DNA from: Sphingobacteriales bacterium
GTDB lineage: Bacteria; Bacteroidota; Bacteroidia; Chitinophagales; UBA2359
Direction: 5' to 3'
DNA: 64,000 bases
Assembly: GCA_016718845.1 (NCBI GenBank)
Contig: JADKCK010000007.1
Span: forward strand, 1-64,000
Below, in pieces: positions 26,297 through 35,800 of the stretch. Below the pieces are notes generated by a model. The model saw only the letters and a list, made by a program, of their open reading frames with translations. It did no database searches and was not told where the DNA came from. Numbering within the stretch: position 1 is the first letter of the stretch; every line of letters begins with the position of its first letter. The translations under genes and the position numbers were made by a program.

Positions 26297-26701
26297 TTAA
26301 GTCAAAAATCTGTTTTTTAGCTCGGGTGTGGGCAGCCAACAACTTTCTTGTTTGCCAAACCAGCGGTATCGGTTTTGGGCAACAAATGTATAAACTATAT
26401 CGCGCAAGGGTGCAGGTATCCACAAGGCAAGGCTTGCTAATTGCCACAAACCGCCTAAATGTTGGGCAATGTGCAGGGCTGCCGTCGAGTGGGTGTATAT
26501 TTGATTATTGTTGAGCAGCACAACGGTGTTTATTTTAGTGGTTGATAAACCATATTGTTGTAGTACTTTTTGCCCTAAATCGGATTGTATAGAGGCGAAA
26601 CGAAATTGTTGTTTAGCATCGCGTTGGATAACAAATTGTACACTATGGGTGCATAAATTGCAGACGCCATCAAACAAAATGAGCGGTTGTGGGTAATTCA
26701 T
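26297..26701 (-). CDS. DCC family thiol-disulfide oxidoreductase-like protein (DUF393)
   Basis: 134 residues. The family signature DGVCNLC is in LILFDGVCNLCTHSVQFV (about 7-24), with the CxxC that gives a thioredoxin-like appearance, and the C-terminal W-P-R-DIVYTFVAQNRYRWFG pattern is typical. Family name means DxxCxxC. Redox role is plausible but unproven. Separated from the gene upstream by a terminator. Confidence 0.92.
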   Translation of the reverse strand: MNYPQPLILFDGVCNLCTHSVQFVIQRDAKQQFRFASIQSDLGQKVLQQYGLSTTKINTVVLLNNNQIYTHSTAALHIAQHLGGLWQLASLALWIPAPLRDIVYTFVAQNRYRWFGKQESCWLPTPELKNRFLT

Positions 26702-26742
26702 GGTGGATATTGTGTAAAGGTGATATAGCTTTTTGTCAACAA

Positions 26743-26778
26743 AAAAACGGCATCTTTTGTTGAAAAGATACCGTTTTT
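26743..26778 (-). terminator. Terminator of the coiled-coil protein gene
   Basis: AAAAACGG-c-ATCTTTT pairs with AAAAGAT-a-CCGTTTTT, loop GTTG, 36 bp after the stop codon at 26814. Confidence 0.85.
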
Positions 26779-26813
26779 GTTATATGTTGCGTTGCAAAAA
26801 GATAAGTGTATAA

Positions 26814-27917
26814 TTAAACTTCTTCTGCCGTCTGATTTTCGTTTGGTTCGTTTGTTGAACTTTCGTTGATGGCGGTTTGGGGTGTTTCGTTGCTTTCTTC
26901 GTTCGATTTATTGGTTTTATTCAGTAAATCGTTATAAGTTTTAAACATGTCATCTATTTTTTCGCGTTTCGAGGCGATTTTATTTTGCAACATTTGTATT
27001 TGAGCTTCGCGCAGTTGTGTTTCTAGTTTTCCGCTGGTGTTACCTATTCGGGTTTCTTGAAACTCCAATTCTTTTTGGTCAAATTCCAACGATTTGGTCA
27101 TTTTGTCGATGGCATCTTTCAAACCTTTCAGGCGCAAGTCCATTCGTTTATTTCTCGAATTTTGGCGCTCGGCTCGTACTGCTTCAAAGGCTTGGTTTAG
27201 TGTATCGCGCACTTCGGTTCGTCCTTCGCGGGTAAAACGTATGTCTTTTGCCTCGTCCTGAATTCGTTTTAGGTTATCGAATACCTCGTTGGGTTCTCGT
27301 CTGCCTTCTTCTAAAAATCCAAGTTGTTCGGCAATTTGCTCTACTATTCGTTCGGTATTTTTTTGGTTTTCGGCATCAAACTGTCGGTTATCGGTTCGGC
27401 GCAATACTTTTAGTTTGTCAAAAATGGCATTAATTTTATCGCGCAGCATATTCGATTGGTCTCGGTTTAGGTCGCGCGATTGAAAATGCAGCCCGACTCT
27501 GTTCCAAAACATAACAGTTTGGTCCCAAAGTTTTTGGTTATACTCATTATTTGCATCTATGCCTGCTTGCAATTCGCCAATTTCATTTTCTAATTGCTCG
27601 GCTAGTTTCATCGAAAGTATATGCACGTACCATTCTTTTTCGGTACGGGCTATAATATCGGCATTTTTGGTGCGGATATTGTCGGGCAACAAACTGGGTT
27701 GCGACATGTTTTGTTCGATGTACGTAAAGGGCTGCTCGAACTCGTCGGGGTTAAGGTCGTTCCAGTTCTGAAACATTTTATCAAAAAATGCTTCGTTGTG
27801 TTTATCTTTCGGAAAAGCCCAAAGGTCTACTCGGTTGTCGTTGGCACGCAGGCGCAATGCAACTAATATGTCGTTGTCTTTTTCATCGGCGCCCCAAAAT
27901 ACAATCTTGTCTTTCAT
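26814..27917 (-). CDS. Conserved Bacteroidota coiled-coil protein, DUF349-like
   Basis: 367 residues, no signal peptide, so cytosolic. The N-terminal ~80 residues (MKDKIVFWGADEKDNDILVA) form a small folded domain; about 95-345 is charged and mostly helical, with tryptophan-containing three-helix segments that recall DUF349, and the tail is Asn/Glu/Thr-rich and disordered. Orthologues exist widely in Bacteroidota, but no biochemical role is known to me. Monocistronic. Confidence 0.7.
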   Translation of the reverse strand: MKDKIVFWGADEKDNDILVALRLRANDNRVDLWAFPKDKHNEAFFDKMFQNWNDLNPDEFEQPFTYIEQNMSQPSLLPDNIRTKNADIIARTEKEWYVHILSMKLAEQLENEIGELQAGIDANNEYNQKLWDQTVMFWNRVGLHFQSRDLNRDQSNMLRDKINAIFDKLKVLRRTDNRQFDAENQKNTERIVEQIAEQLGFLEEGRREPNEVFDNLKRIQDEAKDIRFTREGRTEVRDTLNQAFEAVRAERQNSRNKRMDLRLKGLKDAIDKMTKSLEFDQKELEFQETRIGNTSGKLETQLREAQIQMLQNKIASKREKIDDMFKTYNDLLNKTNKSNEESNETPQTAINESSTNEPNENQTAEEV

Positions 27918-28178
27918 CGTCTAGCGGTTATATGTATAAGTAGTAACTACTTGGCTATTGTTTTTCGGCAAAATAATGGTAACTTTGCGTTACATTATAA
28001 GGTTGTTAGGTTTAGTAACAAGCCCTTACAATAGCATTTGTGTTGTTGCAATAGCTGTGTTGAAATTGGCGCACAAAATTAACACCTATTTGCCGTTGTT
28101 TGCAATTATTTTCGACAAAATTTGTTTTTGTAGCAAAAAAAAAACAAAATTGCGTCTTTAAATGGTATTTTTACCTTT

Positions 28179-29264
28179 ATGAACATACTTTTTCTTACTT
28201 ATCAGGGCGATATGGCAGGTGCAACTAACTCTATTTGCTATTTGGCGGCGGGTTTGGCGGCGCGCGGGCATAGGGTTTATGTAGGGTGTCGCGAGCAATC
28301 GTTGTTGTTTAGTTTGCTGGCAGATACGCAAGCGGTGGCAATTCCGATGACGTTTAGGTCAAAAATTGATCGTCAATGTATGCGGCATATTCGGGATATT
28401 GTGCAGCAATACGACATACAAATTATCAATGCCCAATCGAGTAAAGACAGGTATCTGTCTATATTGGCTCGATGGTGGTATAAATTGCCTGTTAAATTGG
28501 TACATACACGCCGACAAAAATCGGAGAGTGTGGGCGGTTGGCTACAAAACCAGTTTTATGTGCGTGGCACCGATGCCATTGTAACTGTTAGCCATCAGTT
28601 AAAACAAGATTTTATTAGTCGCGGGTTTCCACCCAATCATCTACATGTAATATTAAATGGCATGGATACCAAGCGTTTTGTTGAGCAAAGCAATCCAACA
28701 ACTATAGCCTTGTTGCGTAGTAAATATAATTTATTGGCTGATGATGTGGTAGTAGGATGTATCTCGCGGCGCAAAAAACAAGAGCAATTGTTGCAAGCCC
28801 TTGCTTTGTTGCCCGACAACATAAAAGTGCTTTTTGTGGGTATTGAGCCACATTGTTTAGACGAAACCGCAAAACAACTATCGCTTAAAAATACCATTAT
28901 TTATGCAGGTATGGTTCCGACAAACGAGGTATTAAACTATTATGCCCTTTGCTCGGTAAATGTGCTACCCTCTACCATGGATGGCTTTGGGCTAACGCTT
29001 ATAGAGGCAATGGGTATGGGCGTGCCAGTTGTTGGCACACGCGCACAAGGCATTATTGATGTAATTGGCAGCAACGAAAAAAATGGCTTGCTTTTTGACA
29101 ATAACAACATAGCCCAATTAGCCGATAAATTACGGATAGCTTTGTTTGACAACAAGCGCCGACAAGAGCTAATTGCCGCCGGATATAAAGCCGTTCAAGA
29201 CGAATTTTCGATTGAAAGGACTATTACCGAATATGAGCTTTTTTTTGAACAATTAATCTTGTAA
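28179..29264 (+). CDS. GT4 family glycosyltransferase
   Basis: 361-residue GT-B fold enzyme of the glycosyltransferase group 1 family, likely making cell-surface polysaccharide or glycolipid. The N-terminal domain starts MNILFLTYQGDMAGATNS; the C-terminal nucleotide-sugar-binding part has TIIYAGMVPTNEVLNYYALCSVNVLPS, then the GFGLTLIEAMGMGVPVVGT E-x7-E-type motif near residue 270-288. No clear neighbouring pathway genes. A TACCTTTA sequence directly overlaps the ATG (28172-28179), a poor match to the -7 box. Confidence 0.9.
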   Translation: MNILFLTYQGDMAGATNSICYLAAGLAARGHRVYVGCREQSLLFSLLADTQAVAIPMTFRSKIDRQCMRHIRDIVQQYDIQIINAQSSKDRYLSILARWWYKLPVKLVHTRRQKSESVGGWLQNQFYVRGTDAIVTVSHQLKQDFISRGFPPNHLHVILNGMDTKRFVEQSNPTTIALLRSKYNLLADDVVVGCISRRKKQEQLLQALALLPDNIKVLFVGIEPHCLDETAKQLSLKNTIIYAGMVPTNEVLNYYALCSVNVLPSTMDGFGLTLIEAMGMGVPVVGTRAQGIIDVIGSNEKNGLLFDNNNIAQLADKLRIALFDNKRRQELIAAGYKAVQDEFSIERTITEYELFFEQLIL

Positions 29265-29598
29265 CTAAATCCAGATAAGTGTGCCAAAGTTCGTACACTC
29301 GGTTTGCTTTTGAGTACAGTAGCTTTTTTATATACTAATATTGTCACAAAAAAGTCAGATTACATACGTTGATGCACAAAAAACGTTACAGGCTTGCTTG
29401 CTTTAAAATGTAAATTTGCTCAAAAAAAATGGCTAAATTTAGAGTAGTTAAGTAGATAGTTGCCTGATTATCAGCAGGTTAGATAGTGTAACTAGGTTTA
29501 ATATGCATGACTATTTTGCAAAAGTATCATTGCTATATACTAGGCTAGCATTTGGGGATAAACATTAAAAGGCTAAAGGTTGGCATAGTTGTTGGCTA
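29265..29598. other. Intergenic region, nothing clear
   Basis: AT-rich 334 bp between two plus-strand genes. A TAAATTTG at 29411-29418 matches the -7 box but has no suitably spaced -33 element. Confidence 0.5.
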
Positions 29599-30108
29599 TT
29601 GTATGATACTTCCATACACTCAACAACTAACTTAATCTTTAAAAATGAAAAAAACACATTGTACATTACTAGCCTAATGCTTTATTTGATAGGCAATGCA
29701 ACAACAACAGATGCTCAACCAAATACATCGGGCAACAAACCAAAGGTAGAGTTTGTATTTCAAATATCCGACATTAACAACAATTTGACACAACTAAGCA
29801 ACGAAGATATTACAAAATTGCAAAAGTTTTTTAATTATCAAGCCGATATTTACGACTGCGACCCGCAAAGTGTAAGCCTAACGGCTATTAACTTAGACGA
29901 AAATCAAAAACCTACTAGCCGAGATGTAGTAGGCGAAATTAAACAAGTGGGCTATGCTGTAATGCACTTGCAATGCGAAAACAATAAAGTGTATTTCGTA
30001 ATCAACAAATCAAGCAAAGGTACTTTGTTTAAAAAGGTAGATTCTGTCCCTAGTTCTAAGGCTAATTATACGACCAGTACATTCAATGTCTTAGAAACAA
30101 ATAGATAG
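29599..30108 (+). CDS. Small exported protein of unknown function, start disrupted by an apparent frameshift
   Basis: The open frame begins only with TTG (29599); its first ATG is at 29677. A well-placed ATG at 29645 followed by seven A's is one base out of frame and stops after ten codons. Adding a single A to that run would give MKKNTLYITSLMLYLIGNA, a proper signal peptide fused in frame to the rest (TTTDAQPNTSGNKPKVEFVF...). The mature part has no recognised domain. So the real protein is probably about 154 residues and periplasmic, and the sequence carries a one-base deletion (true mutation, contingency tract or sequencing error). Confidence 0.6.
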   Translation: MYDTSIHSTTNLIFKNEKNTLYITSLMLYLIGNATTTDAQPNTSGNKPKVEFVFQISDINNNLTQLSNEDITKLQKFFNYQADIYDCDPQSVSLTAINLDENQKPTSRDVVGEIKQVGYAVMHLQCENNKVYFVINKSSKGTLFKKVDSVPSSKANYTTSTFNVLETNR

Positions 30109-30147
30109 AAACATATATAATTAAGGAAAAATATTAGCACTACTCGC

Positions 30148-30193
30148 ACAGCAAACCGTTGCTTGATAAAAGCACCGTGTTTGCTGTTTTTAT
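30148..30193 (+). terminator. Terminator after the small exported protein gene
   Basis: ACAGCAAAC pairs with GTTTGCTGT, followed by a T-rich tail; the loop contains a second imperfect stem. 40 bp after the stop. Confidence 0.75.
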
Positions 30194-30235
30194 TTTGTCA
30201 AATACTTGCAACTAAACCCTTATCGTTTAATATTG

Positions 30236-31270
30236 CTAAGATAACACTTTTTCGCCTTTTAAAGTATTATAAATTATGCTCGAAATTTCACTTATTACTT
30301 CGGGTAGTCTTTTTACATCTTTTCCTTGGGTCATTACGGTAAGTATGTAAGGCAAATTATCTAAATAAACAATCCCAGACTCTGATAATTGATGAATGTT
30401 AGGATTGTTTGCTACACCCCATTCTCCAAATTTGTGTACCAGTTTAACGTTTTGGGGTAAACTACTTTCAATGCCAGATTTAAAATCGCATTCGCTTAAA
30501 ATTTCGGCAGCAAATTCGCAATGAGGAATGCTTAAATAACCTGCATTATAAATAATATTTAAAAATATAGAATAATCTTTTGCCGAGATTTGGTAATTCA
30601 TATCATGCACATCAGGAACTACCAAACCAAAATCGGAAAACATTTTTTTGAATATTTCTAAATCAACATTATTGTTCAATACATAGGTTGCGTTATTATC
30701 CGAATAAGCAACCATATATTTGAGTAACTCTTTTATTGGATAGCTTTTTCCGGGCTCTATTTGGTGGGTATTATAGGTTTGCTGAGGCACTCCGCCTTTA
30801 GGTAAGGTAAACACTAATTTTTTATTTAAAATTCCAGGATTTTTTTCTTCCATTTTTAAATAAGTAATTAGTATCGGAAGCTTAATGAGCGAAGCCGGAT
30901 GATACATTTCGTTTTCGTTGATGCCAATATAGTCGCGGGTAGTCAATAGTTTTAAATACACCGACACATTATCCGCATTTCCGGCTTGTTTATACTGGCT
31001 TATTGCATTTTCGATATTTGCTTTTAACGCATCATAATTGCCCGACTCGCAAGTTTGGTCGTTGTACAGCAATGGTTTTATAAATTGGTATCCGTCTAAG
31101 CGGTGTGTTACTGTTTGGCACGAAGGTACAGACAGTGCTGTTATAGCTTGTGGTGCTTGTTCGTTTTGTACGTATTGTTTGTCTCTGAAAGAAACCGCCA
31201 TAATTGCCAATGCACTACACACCGCAGATGTTAGCACTAAAGTGGCAAAGTTAAATCGTTTGGTTAACAT
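30236..31270 (-). CDS. Serine beta-lactamase-like/PBP-like protein
   Basis: 344 residues of the beta-lactamase2 (PF13354) family. An N-terminal hydrophobic stretch (about 8-27) works as signal anchor. The SxxK motif is HPASLIKLPIL (Ser near 128), the SDN motif is YSDNNAT near 187, and the KTG box appears as HKFGEW near 283. I see no equivalent of the class A general-base Glu166 (ExxxN). Family knowledge: members include both true class A enzymes and transpeptidase-like or non-hydrolysing relatives; lack of the Glu and the KFG box argue against efficient drug hydrolysis. Confidence 0.8.
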   Translation of the reverse strand: MLTKRFNFATLVLTSAVCSALAIMAVSFRDKQYVQNEQAPQAITALSVPSCQTVTHRLDGYQFIKPLLYNDQTCESGNYDALKANIENAISQYKQAGNADNVSVYLKLLTTRDYIGINENEMYHPASLIKLPILITYLKMEEKNPGILNKKLVFTLPKGGVPQQTYNTHQIEPGKSYPIKELLKYMVAYSDNNATYVLNNNVDLEIFKKMFSDFGLVVPDVHDMNYQISAKDYSIFLNIIYNAGYLSIPHCEFAAEILSECDFKSGIESSLPQNVKLVHKFGEWGVANNPNIHQLSESGIVYLDNLPYILTVMTQGKDVKRLPEVISEISSIIYNTLKGEKVLS

Positions 31271-31362
31271 TATCTGTATTTAGGTTGGTTTGGAAGATAT
31301 TTTTTATTTCAACATTTCTTGGGCTTAAAATTATGAAAAAGTTGTTTTTTGCAAATAAAATA

Positions 31363-31396
31363 TACCCTTTACTCAATATATGTTGAGCAAAGGGTA
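31363..31396 (-). terminator. Terminator after the MbnP-like gene
   Basis: TACCCTTT-a-CTCAA pairs with TTGAG-c-AAAGGGTA around a 6-nt loop, 16 bp after the stop codon of the gene at 31412. Confidence 0.8.
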
Positions 31397-31411
31397 TTAT
31401 TGTTATTACCA

Positions 31412-32140
31412 CTACTCTAAACAAGCTGCCAAGTTATCTCTAACTTTTAGGGCAAGTGGCATATTGTCAAAAGTTTGGGTGTTGTTTTCGGTTAGTAAGT
31501 TTAGCTGATTGGTGTTGCCATCAAACAGTTTTTGTACGTTTATGGCTACCTCTACGGTGCTTAGTTCGGTGTCGGTAAGGGCAATATTTCGCTCAATAGT
31601 AACGGTTTGGTATAGCTCATCTAAACCTAAATGGTACACAAAACCCTCGTTAAAATTATTGCTATTGGGTACGGTTTCTACATCGCCCTCAATTTTAGTA
31701 AAAATGTGTTTGCTTGCCCACGACCACCAATATTCGTCGTATTCAAAACCTAATACACCTGTGCCAATGGTGGGGTCTATGTTGTTGTTAGCAACATCTA
31801 AACCTAAACCAAATTTAATGGCGGTATAATTACCTGCGGGCAGTTTTAGTTTGGTCTCTTTTAAATTGGCAAAGTCTATAAAATCTATGTTTTTGATAGT
31901 TTCTTCGGTGCCGTTGGCATTAACTAGCTTTATGTTATCTACATAAAAAGCTATTTTGTCTACCCTATACCGTTGTCCAAAACTGTTGGTGTAGATTTGC
32001 TCAAGTGCAAAAGGCTGGCTGCCCATTTTGGGCGAAAATTTAAAAGTCAGGTTTTGGTCTAAGTTTTCGGGGTCGTCTTTACAGGCGCTAAACGACAACA
32101 CAAGCAGCAACAATGCTGCTATGGACAGTAGTTTTTTCAT
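31412..32140 (-). CDS. MbnP-like lipoprotein
   Basis: 242 residues with lipobox LSFSAC (Cys near residue 20). The sequence follows the MbnP family: LTFKFSPKMGSQPFALEQIYTNSFGQRYRVDKIAFYVDNIKL at the start, then EYWWSWASKHIFTKIEGD and VYHLGLDE. Characterised MbnP proteins work next to the di-haem protein MbnH in copper handling; no MbnH-like gene is adjacent, so copper binding is only suggested. Monocistronic with its own terminator. Confidence 0.82.
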   Translation of the reverse strand: MKKLLSIAALLLLVLSFSACKDDPENLDQNLTFKFSPKMGSQPFALEQIYTNSFGQRYRVDKIAFYVDNIKLVNANGTEETIKNIDFIDFANLKETKLKLPAGNYTAIKFGLGLDVANNNIDPTIGTGVLGFEYDEYWWSWASKHIFTKIEGDVETVPNSNNFNEGFVYHLGLDELYQTVTIERNIALTDTELSTVEVAINVQKLFDGNTNQLNLLTENNTQTFDNMPLALKVRDNLAACLE

Positions 32141-32360
32141 GTTTTTTGGTTTTAGGTTAATGTGTTAACACTTTAATGGGCTAAATTGTTCGAGTTTGTT
32201 AACTATTTGGCTTTGTTTTGTTTAATGCGCGGCTTAGGGTATGGTATTGTGGTGTATTTTTTTTGGGTGATAGATGATGTTGAAGTAATAAATGGTAATA
32301 CCGCAAAACTTTGACAAGCAAGCCAAAATTGACCGATACAATCGGGGCTACCTAATTTAT

Positions 32361-34259
32361 CTAAACATATTCGCTTAGTTCAAGCCAACGGTCGGTTTTG
32401 GTGTCTATTAGTTGTACAATTTCGCCGATGCGTGCCGATACTTGCATTAGCTGGGTGTGGTTGCTGATACCTGCTGTAAGTCGTTCTTCCAAAATAGTTT
32501 TCTCTTGTTCTAGTGCGGCTATGTCGGTTTCTAGTTTGGTGTATTCGCGTTGTTCGTTGAAGGATAGTTTGCGTTTTTCGGTAGTTGCTTTTACAACAGG
32601 TTCGGGTACCGATGCAAGGCGTATTAGTTCGCGGCGTTCGCGTTCGCGTTGGTCTTCGTATTCGCGGGCGGCGCGGTAGTGCGAGTAGTGACCGGGAAAA
32701 TCGCGCAGTTTGCCGTTTCCTTCAAAAACAAATACATGGTCAACCAGTTTGTCCATAAAATAGCGGTCGTGCGATACGATGATTAAACAGCCCTGAAAAT
32801 GTTGCAAAAAATCTTCGAGTACATTTAGGGTAAGCAAATCAAGGTCGTTGGTTGGCTCGTCGAGTATCAAAAAGTTGGGGTTACGCATCAGCACGGTTAA
32901 TAGGTGCAGGCGGCGTTGTTCGCCACCGCTTAGGGTGCTAATGTAGGCTTCGTGTTGATGATACGGAAACTGGAAAAAGTTGAGCAATTGCGGAGCGGTT
33001 AGATATTTGCCTTTTTCGAGGGGCAATACTTCGGCAATTTCGCGTATTACGTCAATTACTTTGTGGTCGGTGCTAACGTCTAAGCCCGATTGTGTGTAGT
33101 AGCCAAACTGTACTGTTTTGCCAATGGTTATGGTTCCGCTGTCGGGTTTTTCGCGTCCGGTAATTAGGTTCACTAGCGTACTTTTACCTACGCCATTGTT
33201 GCCTACAATGCCAATGCGGTCGTTGCGTTTAAATAGGTAGGTAAAATCTTTTAAGATACAGAAGTTGCCATAAGCCTTATCTACATTAAACATTTCGACT
33301 ACTTTGCCGCCAATGCGCTCCATTTTTATACCTTCAAAACCTAGGTTTTCGTCGTTTATTTTTACCGATGCCCGGGTTTTTATTTCTTCAAAAGCATCAA
33401 TTCTCGATTTAGATTTGGTGGTACGTGCTTTGGGTTGCGTGCGTATCCAGTCCAATTCTCTTTTCATTAATTTTTGTGCTTTTTCGGTTTCTTGTTTTAG
33501 GTTAAAAGTTAGGTCTACTTTTTTTTCTAAATAGTAGCTATAGTTGCCTCGGTATCGTTGTAGGTCGCTGCGGTCAAGTTCAATAATTTCTTCGGTAACG
33601 CGGTCTAAGAAATAGCGGTCGTGGGTAACTAACAGCAGGGTAATATTGGGTTTTGCCAAATACTCTTCGAGCCATTCGATGATGGATAAGTCGAGGTGAT
33701 TGGTGGGTTCGTCGAGTACAAGCAGGTCGGGTTGTTGAATAATGATGCTGGCAAGTGCCACCCGTTTGCGGTCGCCGCCCGATAGTTCGCCGATGCGCTG
33801 GTCTAATTTTTTGAGGTTAAAGCGCATCAGCACCTCTTTTACTTGTGCTTCGGCGTCCCAGGCATCAAGGGTTTGTACGCGCTCCATAGCTACCGATAGT
33901 GCCTTTTGGGTACTGTCGGTATTTTGTGCTTCGTGGTGCAAAAGGGCATCTTCGTATTGCCTAATGGCAATTAAAGCGGGCGTATTAGTATTAAAAACGG
34001 CTTGAAGGACGGTGTCTTGGTCGTTTAGTTCGGGGTTTTGGGGTAAATACCCAACGGTAATATCGCGGGCAATGCGTACACTGCCGCCCAAATCCGATTT
34101 ATCTAAACCTACCAAAATGCTGAGTAAAGTGGTTTTGCCCGAGCCATTGCGGGCAATCAGTCCAATTTTTTGTCCTTTATTAATGCTTAGGTTAATGCCT
34201 GCAAAAAGGGTACGTTCGCCGTATGTTTTCGAGAGGTTTTCTGCCAAAAGGTAATTCAT
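32361..34259 (-). CDS. uup: ABC-F ATPase, Uup-like
   Basis: Cytosolic twin-ATPase protein without membrane domains; family members act on ribosomes or in DNA-junction processing. Start set at ATG 34259 (MNYLLAENLSKTYGERTLF): the earlier ATG at 34274 is inside or upstream of the promoter. First cassette: ARNGSGKTT, LSGGDRKRVALA, LLVLDEPTNHLD. Linker with RELDWIRTQPKARTTKSKSRI. Second cassette: GNNGVGKST, LSGGEQRRLHLL, LILDEPTNDLD. The C-terminal coiled coil (about 570-630) is the Uup hallmark. The promoter TATCTTTG sits four bases from the ATG, so the mRNA is probably leaderless. Confidence 0.93.
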   Translation of the reverse strand: MNYLLAENLSKTYGERTLFAGINLSINKGQKIGLIARNGSGKTTLLSILVGLDKSDLGGSVRIARDITVGYLPQNPELNDQDTVLQAVFNTNTPALIAIRQYEDALLHHEAQNTDSTQKALSVAMERVQTLDAWDAEAQVKEVLMRFNLKKLDQRIGELSGGDRKRVALASIIIQQPDLLVLDEPTNHLDLSIIEWLEEYLAKPNITLLLVTHDRYFLDRVTEEIIELDRSDLQRYRGNYSYYLEKKVDLTFNLKQETEKAQKLMKRELDWIRTQPKARTTKSKSRIDAFEEIKTRASVKINDENLGFEGIKMERIGGKVVEMFNVDKAYGNFCILKDFTYLFKRNDRIGIVGNNGVGKSTLVNLITGREKPDSGTITIGKTVQFGYYTQSGLDVSTDHKVIDVIREIAEVLPLEKGKYLTAPQLLNFFQFPYHQHEAYISTLSGGEQRRLHLLTVLMRNPNFLILDEPTNDLDLLTLNVLEDFLQHFQGCLIIVSHDRYFMDKLVDHVFVFEGNGKLRDFPGHYSHYRAAREYEDQRERERRELIRLASVPEPVVKATTEKRKLSFNEQREYTKLETDIAALEQEKTILEERLTAGISNHTQLMQVSARIGEIVQLIDTKTDRWLELSEYV

Positions 34260-34263
34260 GGGG

Positions 34264-34271
34264 CAAAGATA
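34264..34271 (-). promoter_or_regulatory. Promoter -7 box abutting the uup start codon
   Basis: TATCTTTG is followed by CCCC and then the ATG. With transcription starting about 5-8 nt after the box, the first transcribed base would be at or near the A of the ATG. The same 15 bases occur at dut. Confidence 0.7.
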
Positions 34272-34352
34272 CAACTTTGATGCGAGAATGGGTATTATTT
34301 TGTAAGTTGTTGGTTTTGGGGTTGGTATTAGGGCGTATTATTGGGCTTGCCA

Positions 34353-34434
34353 TGCTTCGGGGGTGCCAAAGGCTGTGCAAATAGGGTAAACCAATCATCA
34401 CCCCCAAAAAAGACATATTCCGCGTCAAGCGGGG
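34353..34434 (-). repeat. Two-hairpin dispersed repeat, copy E (subtype 1)
   Basis: On the minus strand: CCCCGCTTGACGCGGAATATG, T-run, GGGGGTGATGATTGG, TTTACCCTATTTGCAC, GCACCCCCGAAGCA. Located between the uup promoter and the end of the UDP-sugar dehydrogenase gene. Confidence 0.9.
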
Positions 34435-34492
34435 CGGCGCAAGGGCGTATTAATTGTTGATTATGAGATGAAGTTTGGGTGCGATTTATGTT

Positions 34493-35800
34493 TTACAAGG
34501 TCCAGTAGGTTAGTCGGGTTATTTTTTTATTGTAGATACCTTTAACATCTATCAAAATGGCATTTGGGTTGGTAATTTGCTCAAAATAAGCCTCGTCGAG
34601 GTGGCAGTAGGCATGATGATTAACTGCCACAATTACACAATCGTAGTTGTTGCCAATTTGGTTGGTTAGGCTTAATCCGTATTCGTGTGTAAATTCTTCG
34701 TTTGATGCGTAGGGGTCTACAATGTCTATATTAACCGAGTAGCCTGCTAGGTCGCGTACCAAATCAACAATTTTCGAGTTTCGGATGTCGCTTACGTTTT
34801 CTTTAAAGGTAATGCCCATCACCAAAACGCGTGCTTGGCTTGGGTTTTTACCTGCGCGTATCATCATTTGGGTGGCTCGTTTGGCTATATACGATGCCAT
34901 ATAATCGTTTACGTTGCGTCCGCTTAAAATAACTTCGGGTTTGTAGCCTAACTCTGTTGATTTGTAGGTTAGATAATAGGGGTCTACGCCAATGCAATGT
35001 CCACCTACCAAGCCTGGATAAAAAGGCAAAAAGTTCCATTTAGTTCGGGCGGCAGCCAGCACATCAAGGGTGTTAATGTGCATACGGTCAAAAATAAGGG
35101 CTAACTCGTTCATTAGTGCAATATTTAGGTCGCGCTGTGTGTTTTCGATAATTTTGGCAGCTTCGGCAACCTTAATGGTGGGTGCTTTGTGTACGCCTGC
35201 TTTTACAATAATTTCGTACACTTTTGCTATTTGCTCTAATGCCTCGGCATCGCAGCCCGACACTACTTTTATGATACTGGTAATGGTGTGTTCTTTGTCG
35301 CCGGGGTTGATGCGCTCGGGCGAGTAGCCTAGCTTAAAGTCGTTTCCTGCTTTTAAGCCCGAGTATTTTTCGAGCAAAGGTAAGCAATCTTCTTCGGTGC
35401 AGCCTGGGTATACCGTTGATTCGAAGACTACATATCCCCCTTTTTTTAGTACTTTGCCCACCGACACCGAGGCACTCAACACGGGCGTTAAGTTGGGTAC
35501 TTTGTGCTCGTCGACGGGCGTTGGTACGGCTACCACAAAAAACGAGGCTTGGGCAAGGGTATCCAACGAGGTGGTAAATTGGATATCTACACCATCAAAG
35601 GCACTTTCGGGCAGTTCTTTGCTGGGGTCTTGGCGGTTTTGCATCATTTCTACTCGGGTTTGGCTAATGTCAAAACCAATTACCGACAAGTGTTTGGCAA
35701 ACTCAAGGGCAATAGGCAAGCCCACATAGCCCAAGCCGATAACGGCTAATTTGGCTTTTTTTTGCAATAATTGTTCGTATATAGGCAATACTACTTCCAT
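34493..35800 (-). CDS. Nucleotide sugar dehydrogenase (UDP-GalNAc/ManNAc dehydrogenase type)
   Basis: 435-residue NAD-dependent enzyme making a UDP-HexNAc-uronic acid for surface polysaccharide, of the WbpO/TviB group. Rossmann motif GLGYVGLP (about 22-29), VPTPVDEHKVPNL, the STVYPGCTEE turn, GYSPERINPGDKEHT and the catalytic Cys in GGHCIGVDPYYL (near residue 266). The C-terminal domain has GITFKENVSDIRNSK. The UDP-GalNAc preference is inferred from overall similarity. Alone here; other polysaccharide genes are not adjacent. Confidence 0.93.
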   Translation of the reverse strand: MEVVLPIYEQLLQKKAKLAVIGLGYVGLPIALEFAKHLSVIGFDISQTRVEMMQNRQDPSKELPESAFDGVDIQFTTSLDTLAQASFFVVAVPTPVDEHKVPNLTPVLSASVSVGKVLKKGGYVVFESTVYPGCTEEDCLPLLEKYSGLKAGNDFKLGYSPERINPGDKEHTITSIIKVVSGCDAEALEQIAKVYEIIVKAGVHKAPTIKVAEAAKIIENTQRDLNIALMNELALIFDRMHINTLDVLAAARTKWNFLPFYPGLVGGHCIGVDPYYLTYKSTELGYKPEVILSGRNVNDYMASYIAKRATQMMIRAGKNPSQARVLVMGITFKENVSDIRNSKIVDLVRDLAGYSVNIDIVDPYASNEEFTHEYGLSLTNQIGNNYDCVIVAVNHHAYCHLDEAYFEQITNPNAILIDVKGIYNKKITRLTYWTL

